The notes under the pieces: generated by a model | What the model was told of the DNA's origin: nothing | Seen by the model: only the letters and a program-made list of their open reading frames with translations | Database searches by the model: none | NCBI GenBank assembly: GCA_023247255.1 | Contig: JAHFGV010000014.1 | Location: 1 to 59,669, forward strand | DNA: 59,669 nucleotides | Direction of reading: 5' to 3' | Source: Candidatus Omnitrophota bacterium | Lineage (GTDB): Bacteria; Omnitrophota; Gorgyraeia; Aquiviventales; Aquiviventaceae | Program-made: the position numbers and the translations under genes | Part shown: piece by piece, positions 25,278-35,108 of the stretch | Position numbering within the stretch: the first letter of the stretch is position 1 | Layout of the letters: every line of letters starts with the position of its first letter

Positions 25278-26870
25278 ATGCAGAGAGTGGGATGGATGAG
25301 CGTAATCGTATGGCTACTTGGCGCTGGGATTCTTCAGGCTCAACCTAAAAGCGGACCGGCAGAACATCCGCCCTTGCTGAGCGTCTCGGATATCACGATT
25401 CCCTCAGAGCTGGGCTACGTCCTGGAGCGACACGCGGCCACATCTATTTCCCATCCGACCATCGTCGTGCATATTCAGGAATCCCACGCCGATTATGAAA
25501 CGCAAAGACACCTAGCGTCGATTTTAGAGCACCTCATCCAGCGTTACGGCCTCAAACGCATTCTCGTGGAAGGAGGCGAGGGCAACGTGGGCCTTTCTTA
25601 TCTGAGGAGTTATGGCCCTTTAGAAAACCGAAAGGCCATTGCGGAGAAATACCTCAAAGTGGGTTTGCTGAGCGGTGAAGAGTATTTGGATATCGTCTCC
25701 GATTTTCCCCTACTGCTCTGGGGAATTGAGCAGAAAGCCCTTTATGATCAACACGTAAAGGCCTTTCTTGAAGTGGAGGTGATTGCGCCTTCCCTGGAGG
25801 CTATCCTGCAGGATGTGCGCGATGCGGCAGAGACCCTTCGTCCGAAGGTGTTTAGTCCCGTCTTAGTCGATCTGATGACAAGCATCGAGGCTTTTGATGC
25901 GGGTGCGATCGAGCTGACGGACTATGCGGATAGGCTTTCGAGTCTTGCTAAAGGCGTTGGAATTTCGAAAGAATACACGCTGCACACACGCCGTTTTGAG
26001 ACGCTCCGTGAGCTTGAGCGGACGCTGGATTTCGAGCGCGTCCAAAAGGAACAAGGATCTCTCATCGAAGAGCTGGGCAGGCGCCTGAATCCAGAGGCGT
26101 TTGATGATCTGACGGAACAGGCGCGTGCGCTTGGGCAAGACGATCCGAGCCTAGACGCGTTCTACCACACGCTCAAACGATTGGCTGAGTCATCGGGGAT
26201 TGCTTCCACGCAATATCCTCAACTTTTCCAGTACATCGAATATCTGACCGAAGGTTCCAAGCTCGATCCTGTTGCTCTGGCCGATGAGCTGGAACAGTTG
26301 GTACAAGAATTGCTCACTAGGCTTGGGGATAGTCCTGCCGCTAGACAACTGAGCAGTATCGAGCAGCAACGATTACTGGTCGAAAAATTCGTCATGCTCC
26401 GTCTTTCTCCCAAAGAACACCAACGCTTTCGCCTTCTCTCTCCTGAAGATATGCTCCCGATGTGGAACCGATTTCTGACCGGACAGGCGTTGGTGCATGG
26501 GCTAAAAGCCCCTTCATTAGAGGAAGGCTTGCAGCGGCTTCAGGTGGCCTGGCCTGTTCTGGAGCGTTTTTACAACATCGCGATGGAACGCGATGAAGTG
26601 TTGGTGCAGAAAACGTTGGAGCAGCTTAATCAGGCTTCTGAAGAGCCGGTTGTGGTTTTGATCAGCGGGGGTTTTCACTCTCCAGGAATTACCCAGCGCT
26701 TACGCAAGCAGGGGGTGAATGTAATCGTCGTCACTCCCGCGACTAATCAGGTGGTTGATGAGGCCCACTACCATGCCGTGCTGAAATACAAAAATGGTTA
26801 CGGCCGTCTCGAGGACGTTAGGACGCCTGCCAACCAGACTGTCGCGGAAGATACCTCAAGGGCTGAGTAG
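25278..26870 (+). CDS. Exported protein, TraB/ChaN/Tiki-superfamily-like
   Basis: The 530-aa protein has a signal peptide (MQRVGWMSVIVWLLGAGILQAQ). The N-terminal half carries IVVHIQESHADYETQ and ILVEGGEGNVG, and the C-terminal end carries VVLISGGFHSPGITQ followed by VNVIVVTP. Separated E/H motifs near the start and a GGFH motif near the end recall the TraB/ChaN/EreA-like 'Tiki' superfamily, some members of which are metal-dependent proteases or haem binders. The middle (about residues 150-400) is helical and charged. ATG 25278 is preceded by GAGGG at 10-14 bases. It lies between two very large exported proteins with 140-150-bp gaps, so it may belong to the same functional set. Family assignment is tentative. 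Confidence 0.5.
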   Translation: MQRVGWMSVIVWLLGAGILQAQPKSGPAEHPPLLSVSDITIPSELGYVLERHAATSISHPTIVVHIQESHADYETQRHLASILEHLIQRYGLKRILVEGGEGNVGLSYLRSYGPLENRKAIAEKYLKVGLLSGEEYLDIVSDFPLLLWGIEQKALYDQHVKAFLEVEVIAPSLEAILQDVRDAAETLRPKVFSPVLVDLMTSIEAFDAGAIELTDYADRLSSLAKGVGISKEYTLHTRRFETLRELERTLDFERVQKEQGSLIEELGRRLNPEAFDDLTEQARALGQDDPSLDAFYHTLKRLAESSGIASTQYPQLFQYIEYLTEGSKLDPVALADELEQLVQELLTRLGDSPAARQLSSIEQQRLLVEKFVMLRLSPKEHQRFRLLSPEDMLPMWNRFLTGQALVHGLKAPSLEEGLQRLQVAWPVLERFYNIAMERDEVLVQKTLEQLNQASEEPVVVLISGGFHSPGITQRLRKQGVNVIVVTPATNQVVDEAHYHAVLKYKNGYGRLEDVRTPANQTVAEDTSRAE

Positions 26871-26927
26871 CGGATTTAAATGTCTCAACGGGGAGTGTCT
26901 CAACCAATCAAGGGAACGAAAGAAATA

Positions 26928-27002
26928 GTCGATTAGCGATTGTTGATTTTCGATTGAACAGCAGTTTTTAATCGAAAATCAAAAATCGACAATCGAAAAT
27001 TC
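26928..27002. repeat. AATCGACAATCG-type hairpin repeat
   Basis: GATTGTTGATTTTCGATTG on one side and AATCGAAAATC...AATCGACAATCG on the other can form an imperfect stem. This is one of at least eight members of the family in the window. It ends about 20 bases upstream of the next start codon. Confidence 0.8.
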
Positions 27003-27021
27003 CAAGAGAGGGAGTGACGTA

Positions 27022-30000
27022 ATGAAGCATCGGTGGATGCGGTCTTTGTCTGTTTGGATTTCCGCGATCTTTTGGATGAACCAGATACTTCCAAGCGCCT
27101 ATGCAGCTAGCATGTTGCGCGCTGCGGCGACGGATGAGAGTCGTTTTGAGGCGCAGCTTCAGACAGACACAGGCTGGGTCTGGGGACCTTCCGGAAACGT
27201 CGAGGCCTTTGGACGGGCGAATCTCGCTAATCTCGGAAGGGAGATCGTATCTGGCGCCCAAGCGGAGCATCGCGTTTTTTCCCTCGCTGGAGACAACGTG
27301 GGAGCCTCCATCGAGGAACAAGTGGAGTCTTATTCCTCGCAGGGCTATCAGCCACTTATGGGTAGCCCTCTCGCTGAAGACGAGAAACAGAATCTGATAG
27401 AGCGTCTTCGACGAGCCAAAGGGCTTCTCGATGCAATTGTCAACGATCCTGTGACGGTTGAGGTAAACGGCAGGCAGCAAGTCGTCGTCCCAGCCGAAGC
27501 GCTTTCGTTCGATGTCGTTATCGATGCGGGGAACAGTCCTTACCTCGTGGGTGTAGGACTTGAGGGGGCGGTGCACTTGGCTCTGGTGGCCTACGCCGAG
27601 GCGGCGACAGAAGATTCCCAGGGGAGGATTCTGCTTAGCCTGGAGCAAGTCTTAGGGTTGGCGGATTCAGGCACGGAAGGTTTGCAAGCTTTGAGGTGGA
27701 AGATTGAGCACGAAGTACGGGATGCCTTTCGCGGTTATCACGTGGACGAGCCGGTGGAAGTGCGGAATTTCGTCAATGCACAGATCGCCCAGGTCATTCA
27801 GCGTTTCGAGCAAGCACAGCCATCGGACCGGACGCAAGCTCTTACCCATCGTATGGAGGCTACCGCAGTCAAAGCGAGAGGCCTCGTGAAGGAGCGCGAG
27901 CATGAGATGGTCTTTACAGGAATCGCTCGGTATTTCGACGGGGTGATTCCTGGAGATCGCCTGGAGTCCATTCGTCAGCGCTTGATCGAGTCTCTGCCCA
28001 CGGGACAACCCTCTCCTGTGAACTCTCCTTACGTCAGACAACGAGGTGATGATCTGGTGGTGAGCGTCCTCTATAACGGGCTTGAGGAGAGTGCGGTTGT
28101 GGCTCACCACGTCATGACGATTGTCCAGCAGGTTTTAAGCGGACCCGCTCCATCCGAGGTTATGGCCATTCGTCAGAAGTATCAGGATGAGTATTCCGTT
28201 AGCGTCAGGCTAGGCGGCAACAACATCGCCGTGGGATTGGTCAATCGCGCCGGGGATGTCGAGAACCGCACCGCCCCCCTTGAGTTTAACTGGCGACGCG
28301 CTTTCTTCGGGGAGGGCGAAGGCGTCAATGAAAAGATTCTCGCTTTGGCGCAACAGCCCGGGGAAGAAGCAAATCAGGTGGCGAATGACATCGTTGCGGA
28401 GGCGGTCCGTCACATTTGTTGGGTCATCGAGACGACAGGACTGCCCTTGAACAACCTGCGTCATGTCCACGTCTCTTTTCCCGGTCCTGTGAACCAAGCG
28501 CAAGGATTGGTCGGGGATCCTTTTCCTGCTCCCAATGTCCCCGGCTTTGATCGGTACCCGATTGTGGATCAAGTCCAGAGGCTTCTTGCCGCAGAGATGG
28601 GGGTTGCTGTGCCTGTCTTTGTTGAGAACGATGCGGATGCCGGACACCGAGGAGAGACGAGCGCCGGCGGTACTGCGGTAGGGATCCAGAACGTCGCCAC
28701 CTTGATTTGGGGTACGGGTATCGACGGACGTGGCGAGAATCAAGGACGACTGCTGACGTCTGAAGGCTGGGATGAAATCGGACATACCATCGTCGGGCAT
28801 CTGGATGAGCAAGGTAGGGCGCATTATGAGTTTCGAGGCTTTGAGCTTAAGGGAGAGCGTCCTCAGTTGCGGGAAGGGGAGTTTGAAGTCGAGCAACGCC
28901 TCGGGGGTGAGGCCTTGAAGGCTCGGTTTCAAGCCCTTGGCTGGCGGGATGCGCAGCATGTTTCTGAAGTTGCTGGCTCACCGGCTGTTTCGCATGCCTT
29001 AGCGCATCGGGCTATTATTGACGTCGGTCAAGAAATGGGCCGTGCCCTTGCCGCTCTTTTGCAGCCTTTCATTGAGGTTTCCGGTTTTGTGCCGGAGCGG
29101 TTTATCCTTACCTCAGGGGTTGCCGAGAACTTCGCAGTTGGGCTTAAGGATAGCAAAGGCAGGGACCTTTTGATCGGTGCCATTCAGGATGCCGTTTTTA
29201 CTGAACTCTACGTCCGATATGGAACGGATATGTCTATTTCTAGGAAGATCGCTGATAGCATCCAGCGCAGCATGATGGACTACCGACGAGAATTTTCCGG
29301 TTCTGCCGCCTGGTTTTCTCCGGTGGGAGAGCGCCCTAACGGGATCGTTTCCTTGCGTGATGCTACCGGTGAGCCGGTTCATTTCAGCGCAGGTGGCATC
29401 ATCGATGCCAGGGACTGGGAATTTGTTCCTGGAAAGCCTGGTCAGATTCGCGAGAAAGCTAACCCCAGCATCTTCGCCGATCGTCAGCCGGATGGCACTT
29501 TTGCCGTTGCTAGCGGCGGGATGATGGGGCAGGAAAAACAGGCCATGAAGGCATTAGACTGGGGGGATCTCTTTGAGGTTTTCCATCACATTAACGATCC
29601 ACGCGGAATCAACGGAAAACTCTTTGACTTCATTCCCCGCGTTGGTGAAACCGAAGTAAGCATCCATCCGCATGAGCAAATTTTGATCCAGGGAAAGATG
29701 ATCGAGACTTGGCGCGCCATTGGTCCCATGGATGCAAGTGCCGAAGATATTGTCAGAGCCGTACTGGAACAAACTGAACTGCCGGAATCGATCCGCCAAT
29801 CCTTTATCGATCTAGCCAAAGCTAAAGCGCCCCACCTGTTGACTCAGTCTGATGAGTCCAACGTAACGCCTCAGCCCGTCTCCGGTGGACTCGCAGAGGA
29901 AGGGGAACAGGGGAAGAAGGTTGATTTGAACCGGACGATTGCCATCTTGGGGCAGCTTCCACAAGTACGCCGCTCGCAGAAAATCAAGCAGCAGGCGACG

Positions 30001-32871
30001 GTGAGAGAGCTGCTACAGGAAGAGCCAAAAGCAGACGAGGAACTTCTGGTCGTTCGTGCCAACGGGCCAGTCTGGTCTGTTTCGACGCAGGATCTTCTTC
30101 TCAATCCTGGTGATGTCCTTGTCGTGGTTAGGCGTGGGATGAGCCCTGAGGAACTTTCACGCGCTCTGGCTCAATGGCAGGCGAGGCAGGCGATGTTAGA
30201 TCTATTTCACGGAGATCTTGCCTCTATTACTGAGAAGATTGTTATGATCCAAAGCGCCAAATCAAGGGAACAGGTATCTGTGCGTTATAGAGATCGGTAT
30301 CGAATCCTCATTGTCATGAGTTCTGATATCTCTCCTCAAGAGATGACACAGAAAGTGATCGATTTTCTTTCCGAGCCTCTACGCCAAGAGTTTGTTAAGA
30401 GGGTCACAGAAAAGGCGCCATTTCTCCTTGGACATGGAGGCGTTCTCAGCGATGCGGATGCCAGCGCTACGGAGGCTGCCGAGACGGCAGGGTTCGAAGC
30501 ATTGAGCTTGTGGGAGCTTGAACAGAGGGTATCCCAGCCTCGGGTGTATGAACCAGCAGCCCAAGAATTAGGACGCAGAGGACACGAGGCGATGAATACG
30601 GTGCCGACTCTCATGAGAACGGCCATTAGCATCGGGGACACGAAACATATGGGGGCCTTGCTGGACGCACTTCAGCGCATTGACCCTGATGCGGCCAAGG
30701 CTATTACGCATCTGCGTATCTTCTATGATCCTAAGGCTGGCTGGCACCAGCGGGAAGTAGCCATTCGTGCTTTAGGAGAGCTCCCGAATGTGAGCCTGTG
30801 GGCAATGGACGTGATTCTTCCAGCAATCCAGTCTGCGCTGGAAGATTCCAATCATTTGATTGCACTCTCTGGGATTCAGGCTGCCAATCAGTTGGGTACG
30901 CGTGCCGAAGCACTCGCACCGATTCTTCGACGCCTGACACTTTCCGATCACGAAGAGGCGTTTCGGTTAGCTGCGAGTAATGCCGTGCGAAAGGTGGATC
31001 CTTGGGGTAGAACTGTTCTGTCAGTCTCCGGTGGGATGAGCAATGAGGATGCTGCAGCGATAGGGCAAGCTACGATGGCGGGACAGGCTAAAGCAGCGGG
31101 AAAGTCATTCGAGCGGCGAGGAGATTGGGAACTGGTCTTTAATCTTGTAACAAGATACGCCCTTCCTTTTACAGAAGGGGGATTCAAATTCGCTGTCCTT
31201 CGCCCAGGGGGTGGACTTCACGTGAGCTACGAGAAGCTTCCTGAAAGCGAGCCCCACCTAGGAATGTTTCAGTTGACTGTCGAGGCGGGTGAAGATGTGG
31301 CACCAGAAGATATTCTACGGGAAGTCATCGCGAAACTTCCCCAAGAAGCAAGTGCGCGATTTGCCGAAGTGGTGCAGCGCCAAGCACCCCATTTGCTGAC
31401 TCAGGCTGATGGGTCCAACGTAATGCCTCAGCTTGCTGACTTGGCTAAGCGCCATGGCTTGAGCGTGCCACCCGAGATGCCTCCTTCTGTATCCGGCGGC
31501 TTAGACGATACGGATTTAAAAGAGACAGAGGCGGTGCCAGCCGTGCAGGGGGTGGGCTCGACGCAAGCCAAGCGAGATGGCAAGGCACTTGCTCAAAGGC
31601 AAGGGACGTTGCTCATAGGACTCGTGGATTTCGTCCGGTTGCTCAGCGAAGAGGTTATCTTGCCGGAGGAGGGGGTGACGGTGTCGGGATTGACCGGTCT
31701 GTTGCGAACAGTCTACCAAACCTCAGAGGCTACTATCCGACGAGAACTGAATGGACTTGCGGCTCTGGGTTTGTTAACGAGGGTCAATGCGGATAACAGC
31801 AATCGCATTCCTTATCGTTATCGGCCGGTACCCTGGCTTGTCGAGGCGATTGAACGCGATCCTGACACATTGAAAGGACACATCTTAAAACTGAATGGGC
31901 TGGATATTCCGGAGTTACCCCCGCTAGAGTCTAAGCGGTTACAGGATCGAAAGCGTCGAGAAGCAGCCTTTGCGGATGTAGAGACTTTGCGCAATACCCT
32001 AAGCCATCTCGACCTTCTGCGAGATGATTCTGGAGAGAAAAAGCCCGATGTTTCTGCGCAAGCTCCCGAGACCTTGCGTGCATTGTCTAACCTGCCGATA
32101 GATGAGCAGATTAGAGCGCTGGGACTAGATCCTCAAGAGCCGATGATCAGCTCGGCCTTGCTCGCTGGACAGTTTGGAGAGGTTTTGGATTATACCCCCA
32201 CCCCGGAAGAGACGAGTCAGGCCGCCGACACCCGTGAGCACCGGTGGGTTGTGATTCACTCGTCTGTCCTGACGGATTCACCGGCTGCGGCTATTACGCT
32301 TGGGCGTATTCGGAAGGCCCTCACCGATTCTCTCGAAGGAGGGCCAAGCGCCTTGCACTTTATTCTCGCAGTTCAAAGTGCGACGAATCCCGAAAGGGCT
32401 GAAGCCTTGGCTGAGGCAATCGTCGCCAAGCTACCAGACGCCTCAGGCGAGGTGGCTCGATTGACGAGAGACAATTTCTCAATGGTCGTTCCGGCGCAAA
32501 TGGATGCCGATGAGCTCGTTGGGCGAATACGATCTCTGGGCAGCAGTTTTCACGGAAGTCGGATAGTGAACGTCATTGGGCCTGAAGCATTCGCAGAAAC
32601 GATTCAGGAAGCAAGCCGTGGAACCGAGCAACCCCAGGCTGAAGTGATCGCTCTAGAGCCAGCCGGCTCGGCTCAGGTGACTTCAAACGCTCAAGCGATC
32701 GTCCTTGCGATAAAACGGGCACTCGCACCTGCATCCGTTTCGCAGGAAAATCTGCAGGTTTTGCTTAGTCGTCAGTTGGCTGAGGGAATTTTCGAGATCA
32801 AAGCAAGGCCTGTGATTGCGCAAGTGCGCTCGAGGATTCGGGCTTATCAAGCGGCAATGTCAGATGTGTAG
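27022..32871 (+). CDS. Large exported multi-domain protein (ROK-like, HEAT-like and winged-helix-like domains)
   Basis: The 1,949-aa protein begins with a signal peptide ending near LPSAYAA. Start ATG 27022 has GAGAGGGAG about 8 bases upstream. Residues about 390-760 resemble a ROK sugar kinase: VRLGGNNIAVGLVN (phosphate-1-like, threonine replaced), FPGPVN, ENDADAGHRGE with the catalytic-position aspartate, WGTGIDG and EIGH. The cysteine zinc motif of ROK proteins is absent. Residues about 1157-1323 look HEAT-like and about 1527-1613 like a winged helix (SEATIRRELNGLAALGLL). A roughly 40-residue unit ending APHLLTQ...SNV..PQ is repeated (about 29820 and 31380; a weaker third at about 30410). 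Cytoplasmic-type folds behind a signal peptide parallel the upstream giant protein. Function unknown. Confidence 0.85.
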   Translation: MKHRWMRSLSVWISAIFWMNQILPSAYAASMLRAAATDESRFEAQLQTDTGWVWGPSGNVEAFGRANLANLGREIVSGAQAEHRVFSLAGDNVGASIEEQVESYSSQGYQPLMGSPLAEDEKQNLIERLRRAKGLLDAIVNDPVTVEVNGRQQVVVPAEALSFDVVIDAGNSPYLVGVGLEGAVHLALVAYAEAATEDSQGRILLSLEQVLGLADSGTEGLQALRWKIEHEVRDAFRGYHVDEPVEVRNFVNAQIAQVIQRFEQAQPSDRTQALTHRMEATAVKARGLVKEREHEMVFTGIARYFDGVIPGDRLESIRQRLIESLPTGQPSPVNSPYVRQRGDDLVVSVLYNGLEESAVVAHHVMTIVQQVLSGPAPSEVMAIRQKYQDEYSVSVRLGGNNIAVGLVNRAGDVENRTAPLEFNWRRAFFGEGEGVNEKILALAQQPGEEANQVANDIVAEAVRHICWVIETTGLPLNNLRHVHVSFPGPVNQAQGLVGDPFPAPNVPGFDRYPIVDQVQRLLAAEMGVAVPVFVENDADAGHRGETSAGGTAVGIQNVATLIWGTGIDGRGENQGRLLTSEGWDEIGHTIVGHLDEQGRAHYEFRGFELKGERPQLREGEFEVEQRLGGEALKARFQALGWRDAQHVSEVAGSPAVSHALAHRAIIDVGQEMGRALAALLQPFIEVSGFVPERFILTSGVAENFAVGLKDSKGRDLLIGAIQDAVFTELYVRYGTDMSISRKIADSIQRSMMDYRREFSGSAAWFSPVGERPNGIVSLRDATGEPVHFSAGGIIDARDWEFVPGKPGQIREKANPSIFADRQPDGTFAVASGGMMGQEKQAMKALDWGDLFEVFHHINDPRGINGKLFDFIPRVGETEVSIHPHEQILIQGKMIETWRAIGPMDASAEDIVRAVLEQTELPESIRQSFIDLAKAKAPHLLTQSDESNVTPQPVSGGLAEEGEQGKKVDLNRTIAILGQLPQVRRSQKIKQQATVRELLQEEPKADEELLVVRANGPVWSVSTQDLLLNPGDVLVVVRRGMSPEELSRALAQWQARQAMLDLFHGDLASITEKIVMIQSAKSREQVSVRYRDRYRILIVMSSDISPQEMTQKVIDFLSEPLRQEFVKRVTEKAPFLLGHGGVLSDADASATEAAETAGFEALSLWELEQRVSQPRVYEPAAQELGRRGHEAMNTVPTLMRTAISIGDTKHMGALLDALQRIDPDAAKAITHLRIFYDPKAGWHQREVAIRALGELPNVSLWAMDVILPAIQSALEDSNHLIALSGIQAANQLGTRAEALAPILRRLTLSDHEEAFRLAASNAVRKVDPWGRTVLSVSGGMSNEDAAAIGQATMAGQAKAAGKSFERRGDWELVFNLVTRYALPFTEGGFKFAVLRPGGGLHVSYEKLPESEPHLGMFQLTVEAGEDVAPEDILREVIAKLPQEASARFAEVVQRQAPHLLTQADGSNVMPQLADLAKRHGLSVPPEMPPSVSGGLDDTDLKETEAVPAVQGVGSTQAKRDGKALAQRQGTLLIGLVDFVRLLSEEVILPEEGVTVSGLTGLLRTVYQTSEATIRRELNGLAALGLLTRVNADNSNRIPYRYRPVPWLVEAIERDPDTLKGHILKLNGLDIPELPPLESKRLQDRKRREAAFADVETLRNTLSHLDLLRDDSGEKKPDVSAQAPETLRALSNLPIDEQIRALGLDPQEPMISSALLAGQFGEVLDYTPTPEETSQAADTREHRWVVIHSSVLTDSPAAAITLGRIRKALTDSLEGGPSALHFILAVQSATNPERAEALAEAIVAKLPDASGEVARLTRDNFSMVVPAQMDADELVGRIRSLGSSFHGSRIVNVIGPEAFAETIQEASRGTEQPQAEVIALEPAGSAQVTSNAQAIVLAIKRALAPASVSQENLQVLLSRQLAEGIFEIKARPVIAQVRSRIRAYQAAMSDV

Positions 32872-32980
32872 ATAATTTGAATGAGTTGTAAAAAGTTTTG
32901 TGTTACAATAACGCCCTATGGCGAAAATAGGGACTTTATCCTCTGTCACAGCGTCACAGTAAAACGTAGGAGAGGAGCCA

Positions 32981-33403
32981 ATGGATACCACGAAAAGTCC
33001 GATGAGCGTCCAGCAGGATCAAACAATCGAGTGGCGGCAGCATCGGAGAGCCGAAGTGGAGGCGCCCATTGAAATTCGCGGACTCGATATCCAGGAGTCC
33101 ATGCGATTCGTTACAGGACAGACGAAAAACGTGAGTCTGGCCGGCTGTTACGCCATTGTTCCGGCACCATTCCCTTTTCCGGTTGGGGCTTCCATTTATT
33201 GCGCGATCACGATTCCTCGGGCGGCGATGAAGTATCTGCCCTTTTCACGGATCATGGGTAGTGGACATGTGGTTCGCATTGAAGTGGTTCGGACAGAGGC
33301 TGATAGTCAGCAAGAGTCTTCAGGAAATCTGAGAGTTGGGCTCGGAATCGCGTTTAGTCGAGATGTCACAGCCTTGGGGACAATGCGGGGATATCCCTCC
33401 TGA
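32981..33403 (+). CDS. PilZ-domain protein (c-di-GMP binding candidate)
   Basis: The 140-aa protein has the two PilZ signatures: an arginine cluster (WRQHRRAEVEAP) near residues 18-29 and NVSLAGCY, matching the D/NxSxxG motif, near residues 48-55. PilZ proteins bind cyclic di-GMP and commonly adjust motility, secretion or envelope polysaccharide functions. ATG 32981 is preceded by AGGAGAGGAG (32968-32977), one of the best ribosome-binding sites in the window. The stop codon overlaps the ATG of the next gene (TGATG at 33401-33405), so translation of the solute-binding lipoprotein may be coupled to it. Confidence 0.8.
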   Translation: MDTTKSPMSVQQDQTIEWRQHRRAEVEAPIEIRGLDIQESMRFVTGQTKNVSLAGCYAIVPAPFPFPVGASIYCAITIPRAAMKYLPFSRIMGSGHVVRIEVVRTEADSQQESSGNLRVGLGIAFSRDVTALGTMRGYPS

Positions 33404-34833
33404 TGACGGGGCTACCGGTTGCTCATTCCAAAAATGGTGGTGGCTCAAGACTGAACAAATTTTCAATTGCCGATTTGCGATTGTCGATTGAAAAATGGCT
33501 TGGTCCTTCAATTGGCAATCGGCAATCGGCAATCGGCAATACCGGAGTGCTTGCCGTGGTTTTCTTCATCATTAGTTCGGGATTGTCGGGTTGTGCGCCT
33601 CAGTCGAGTGAGCCGACACCGCTTAGGGTATGGCATTCCTTGACGGATCGAGAAGGTGCGTTCCATCAACTGGCATCGCGTTATCAAAAGGAAACAGGCA
33701 TAGCGGTGCGGTTTGAGTTGTACGCCCCGACGGACATCTACGAACAGAAGGTACGCTCCGCCGCCCAGATCGATGGGTTGCCGGAAATCTATAGCGTTAT
33801 GAGCGGCGAGATGCGAGAGCTGGCCAGTTTCATCCAAGCAGGGCATGTGCTGTCTCTAGAAGAGACTATGAGCCGAAACAGCGATGCCTGGCGTTCGATC
33901 TTCTTTCCCAGGGCTTTGGCGGTCAATACCTTAAGGCCAGGCAATCCATTCAACGTGCCTCCAGGGGTCTACGGGGTTCCGCTTGACGTGATGAATGTTC
34001 AGATCTTTTACAACAAGAAATTACTGGCCGCACTCGGAGTGGATCCCCTTAAAGGCCCAGCGACTTGGGCAGAATTCATCGCCCTGGGTAAGTCAGCCAA
34101 ACAACAAGGATTGATTGGACTGGTGAGTGGTTGGGCGGAGCTGTGGATGATTGATTGCTTTGCATCCAACTATGCCATTCACCTCATGGGAATGGATAAG
34201 GTGGAAGCCACCTATCAAGGCGAAGTGCTCTATACCGATTCGGATTGGCTTAAGATTTTTAGCTTGTTCGCCCAGTTGCGCGACAGCGGTCTGTTGGCAG
34301 AAGGAATCGTCTCTCTGGGGAACAAGCAGGCCGAGCAACTTTTTGCGAATGAACGGGCGGTGTTTGCCTTTAACGGAACCTGGGGGGTGAATGTCTACAA
34401 GGGCATGAATCCTGACCTTGACTATGGAGTCATGATGCCACCGCCCTTCATACACTCTCGTCCGATGGTGACATGGGGGGGAGCCGGAGCCAGCTTCGTA
34501 GTGAATGCCAAAGCGCCTCGTCGAGAAGAGGCCGTGGCGTTTCTCCAATGGCTGACGGCTGAACCTCAACAACGCCAGCTCACGGAAGCTACGCAGAATA
34601 TTCCCGCCAACCGACTGGCAGCCTCTGGCCTACCGGAGAAACTGGCGGCATTCGCAGACGATATGGACGCGACTGTCCATCCCAGGCTCTTCAGCGTTCA
34701 GGAAGGACCAACGGTCATCGAAGCTTTTGATAAAGGCATCCAATCCATTCTGATCGGGGAAGCGACTCCGGAGGAAATCGCTCAGCATCTGGAGCAGCTC
34801 AAGAGACGAGAAGCCTCTCTCCACATTCCCTGA
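33403..34833 (+). CDS. Sugar ABC transporter solute-binding lipoprotein (family 1)
   Basis: The mature part begins at C64 of LSGC, a lipobox, and continues TPLRVWHSLTDREGAFHQLASRYQ, typical of MalE/UgpB-like binding proteins; length and C-terminal pattern (EAVAFLQWLTAEPQ..., GIQSILIGEATPEE) agree. It would capture an oligosaccharide outside the cytoplasmic membrane for the two permeases downstream. The start is uncertain. ATG 33403 overlaps the PilZ stop and gives an unusually long 63-residue leader encoded partly by a hairpin repeat (33461-33541). GTG 33547 would leave only 15 hydrophobic residues and no positive charge, so the longer form is more likely. Confidence 0.88.
   Translation: MTGLPVAHSKNGGGSRLNKFSIADLRLSIEKWLGPSIGNRQSAIGNTGVLAVVFFIISSGLSGCAPQSSEPTPLRVWHSLTDREGAFHQLASRYQKETGIAVRFELYAPTDIYEQKVRSAAQIDGLPEIYSVMSGEMRELASFIQAGHVLSLEETMSRNSDAWRSIFFPRALAVNTLRPGNPFNVPPGVYGVPLDVMNVQIFYNKKLLAALGVDPLKGPATWAEFIALGKSAKQQGLIGLVSGWAELWMIDCFASNYAIHLMGMDKVEATYQGEVLYTDSDWLKIFSLFAQLRDSGLLAEGIVSLGNKQAEQLFANERAVFAFNGTWGVNVYKGMNPDLDYGVMMPPPFIHSRPMVTWGGAGASFVVNAKAPRREEAVAFLQWLTAEPQQRQLTEATQNIPANRLAASGLPEKLAAFADDMDATVHPRLFSVQEGPTVIEAFDKGIQSILIGEATPEEIAQHLEQLKRREASLHIP
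33461..33541. repeat. AATCGGCAATCGG-type hairpin repeat inside the lipoprotein leader
   Basis: CAATTGCCGATTTGCGATTG and a downstream run of CAATCGG units (three in tandem) are complementary. In the gene's frame it encodes IADLRLSIEKW...IGNRQSAIGN just before the hydrophobic core of the signal peptide. Confidence 0.8.
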
Positions 34834-34847
34834 GCCTATTTTAAAAG

Positions 34848-35070
34848 CTGTGTCATGTTCCAAGAGAAGTAATGAGGACTGTGTCATGTTTCATGAGTCA
34901 TGTGTCATGGAAGACTGTTTCATGTTTTATGTGTCATGAGTCATGGAAAGCAAAAGGAGCGCTTTGGCCGTGCTTGAGACGCCTGTTTATTTTCTGCTTT
35001 TTCATGACACATGACTCATGAAACATGACACAGACGTGGGTAGTGGATCTTAGGAACATGACACAGACGT
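34848..35070. repeat. MITE-like spacer repeat, incomplete copy (TCATGAGTCATG family)
   Basis: Contains the internal modules of the longer elements: TGTCATGTTCCAAGAGAAG, TCATGAGTCATGTGTCATG, a GCAAAAGGAGCGCTTTGGCC middle, the complementary CATGACACATGACTCATG, and GTGGATCTTAGGAACATG. The inverted halves can fold into one long stem. No clear terminal inverted repeat was found at either end, so this looks truncated. It fills the gap between the binding-protein and permease genes. Confidence 0.7.
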
Positions 35071-35108
35071 GCGTCTGCGATACATAAGACAGGATCGCAT
35101 GTGAGGCA

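Noticed and set aside
28210-28959. Minus-strand frame of 249 codons opposite the 1,949-aa gene
   Set aside because: Shadow of the ROK-like coding region; no ribosome-binding site or recognisable domain.
32877-32922. Promoter before the PilZ gene (TACAAT with TTGAAT or TTGTAA upstream)
   Set aside because: Spacings of 21 and 12 bases between the hexamers do not fit a sigma-70 promoter.
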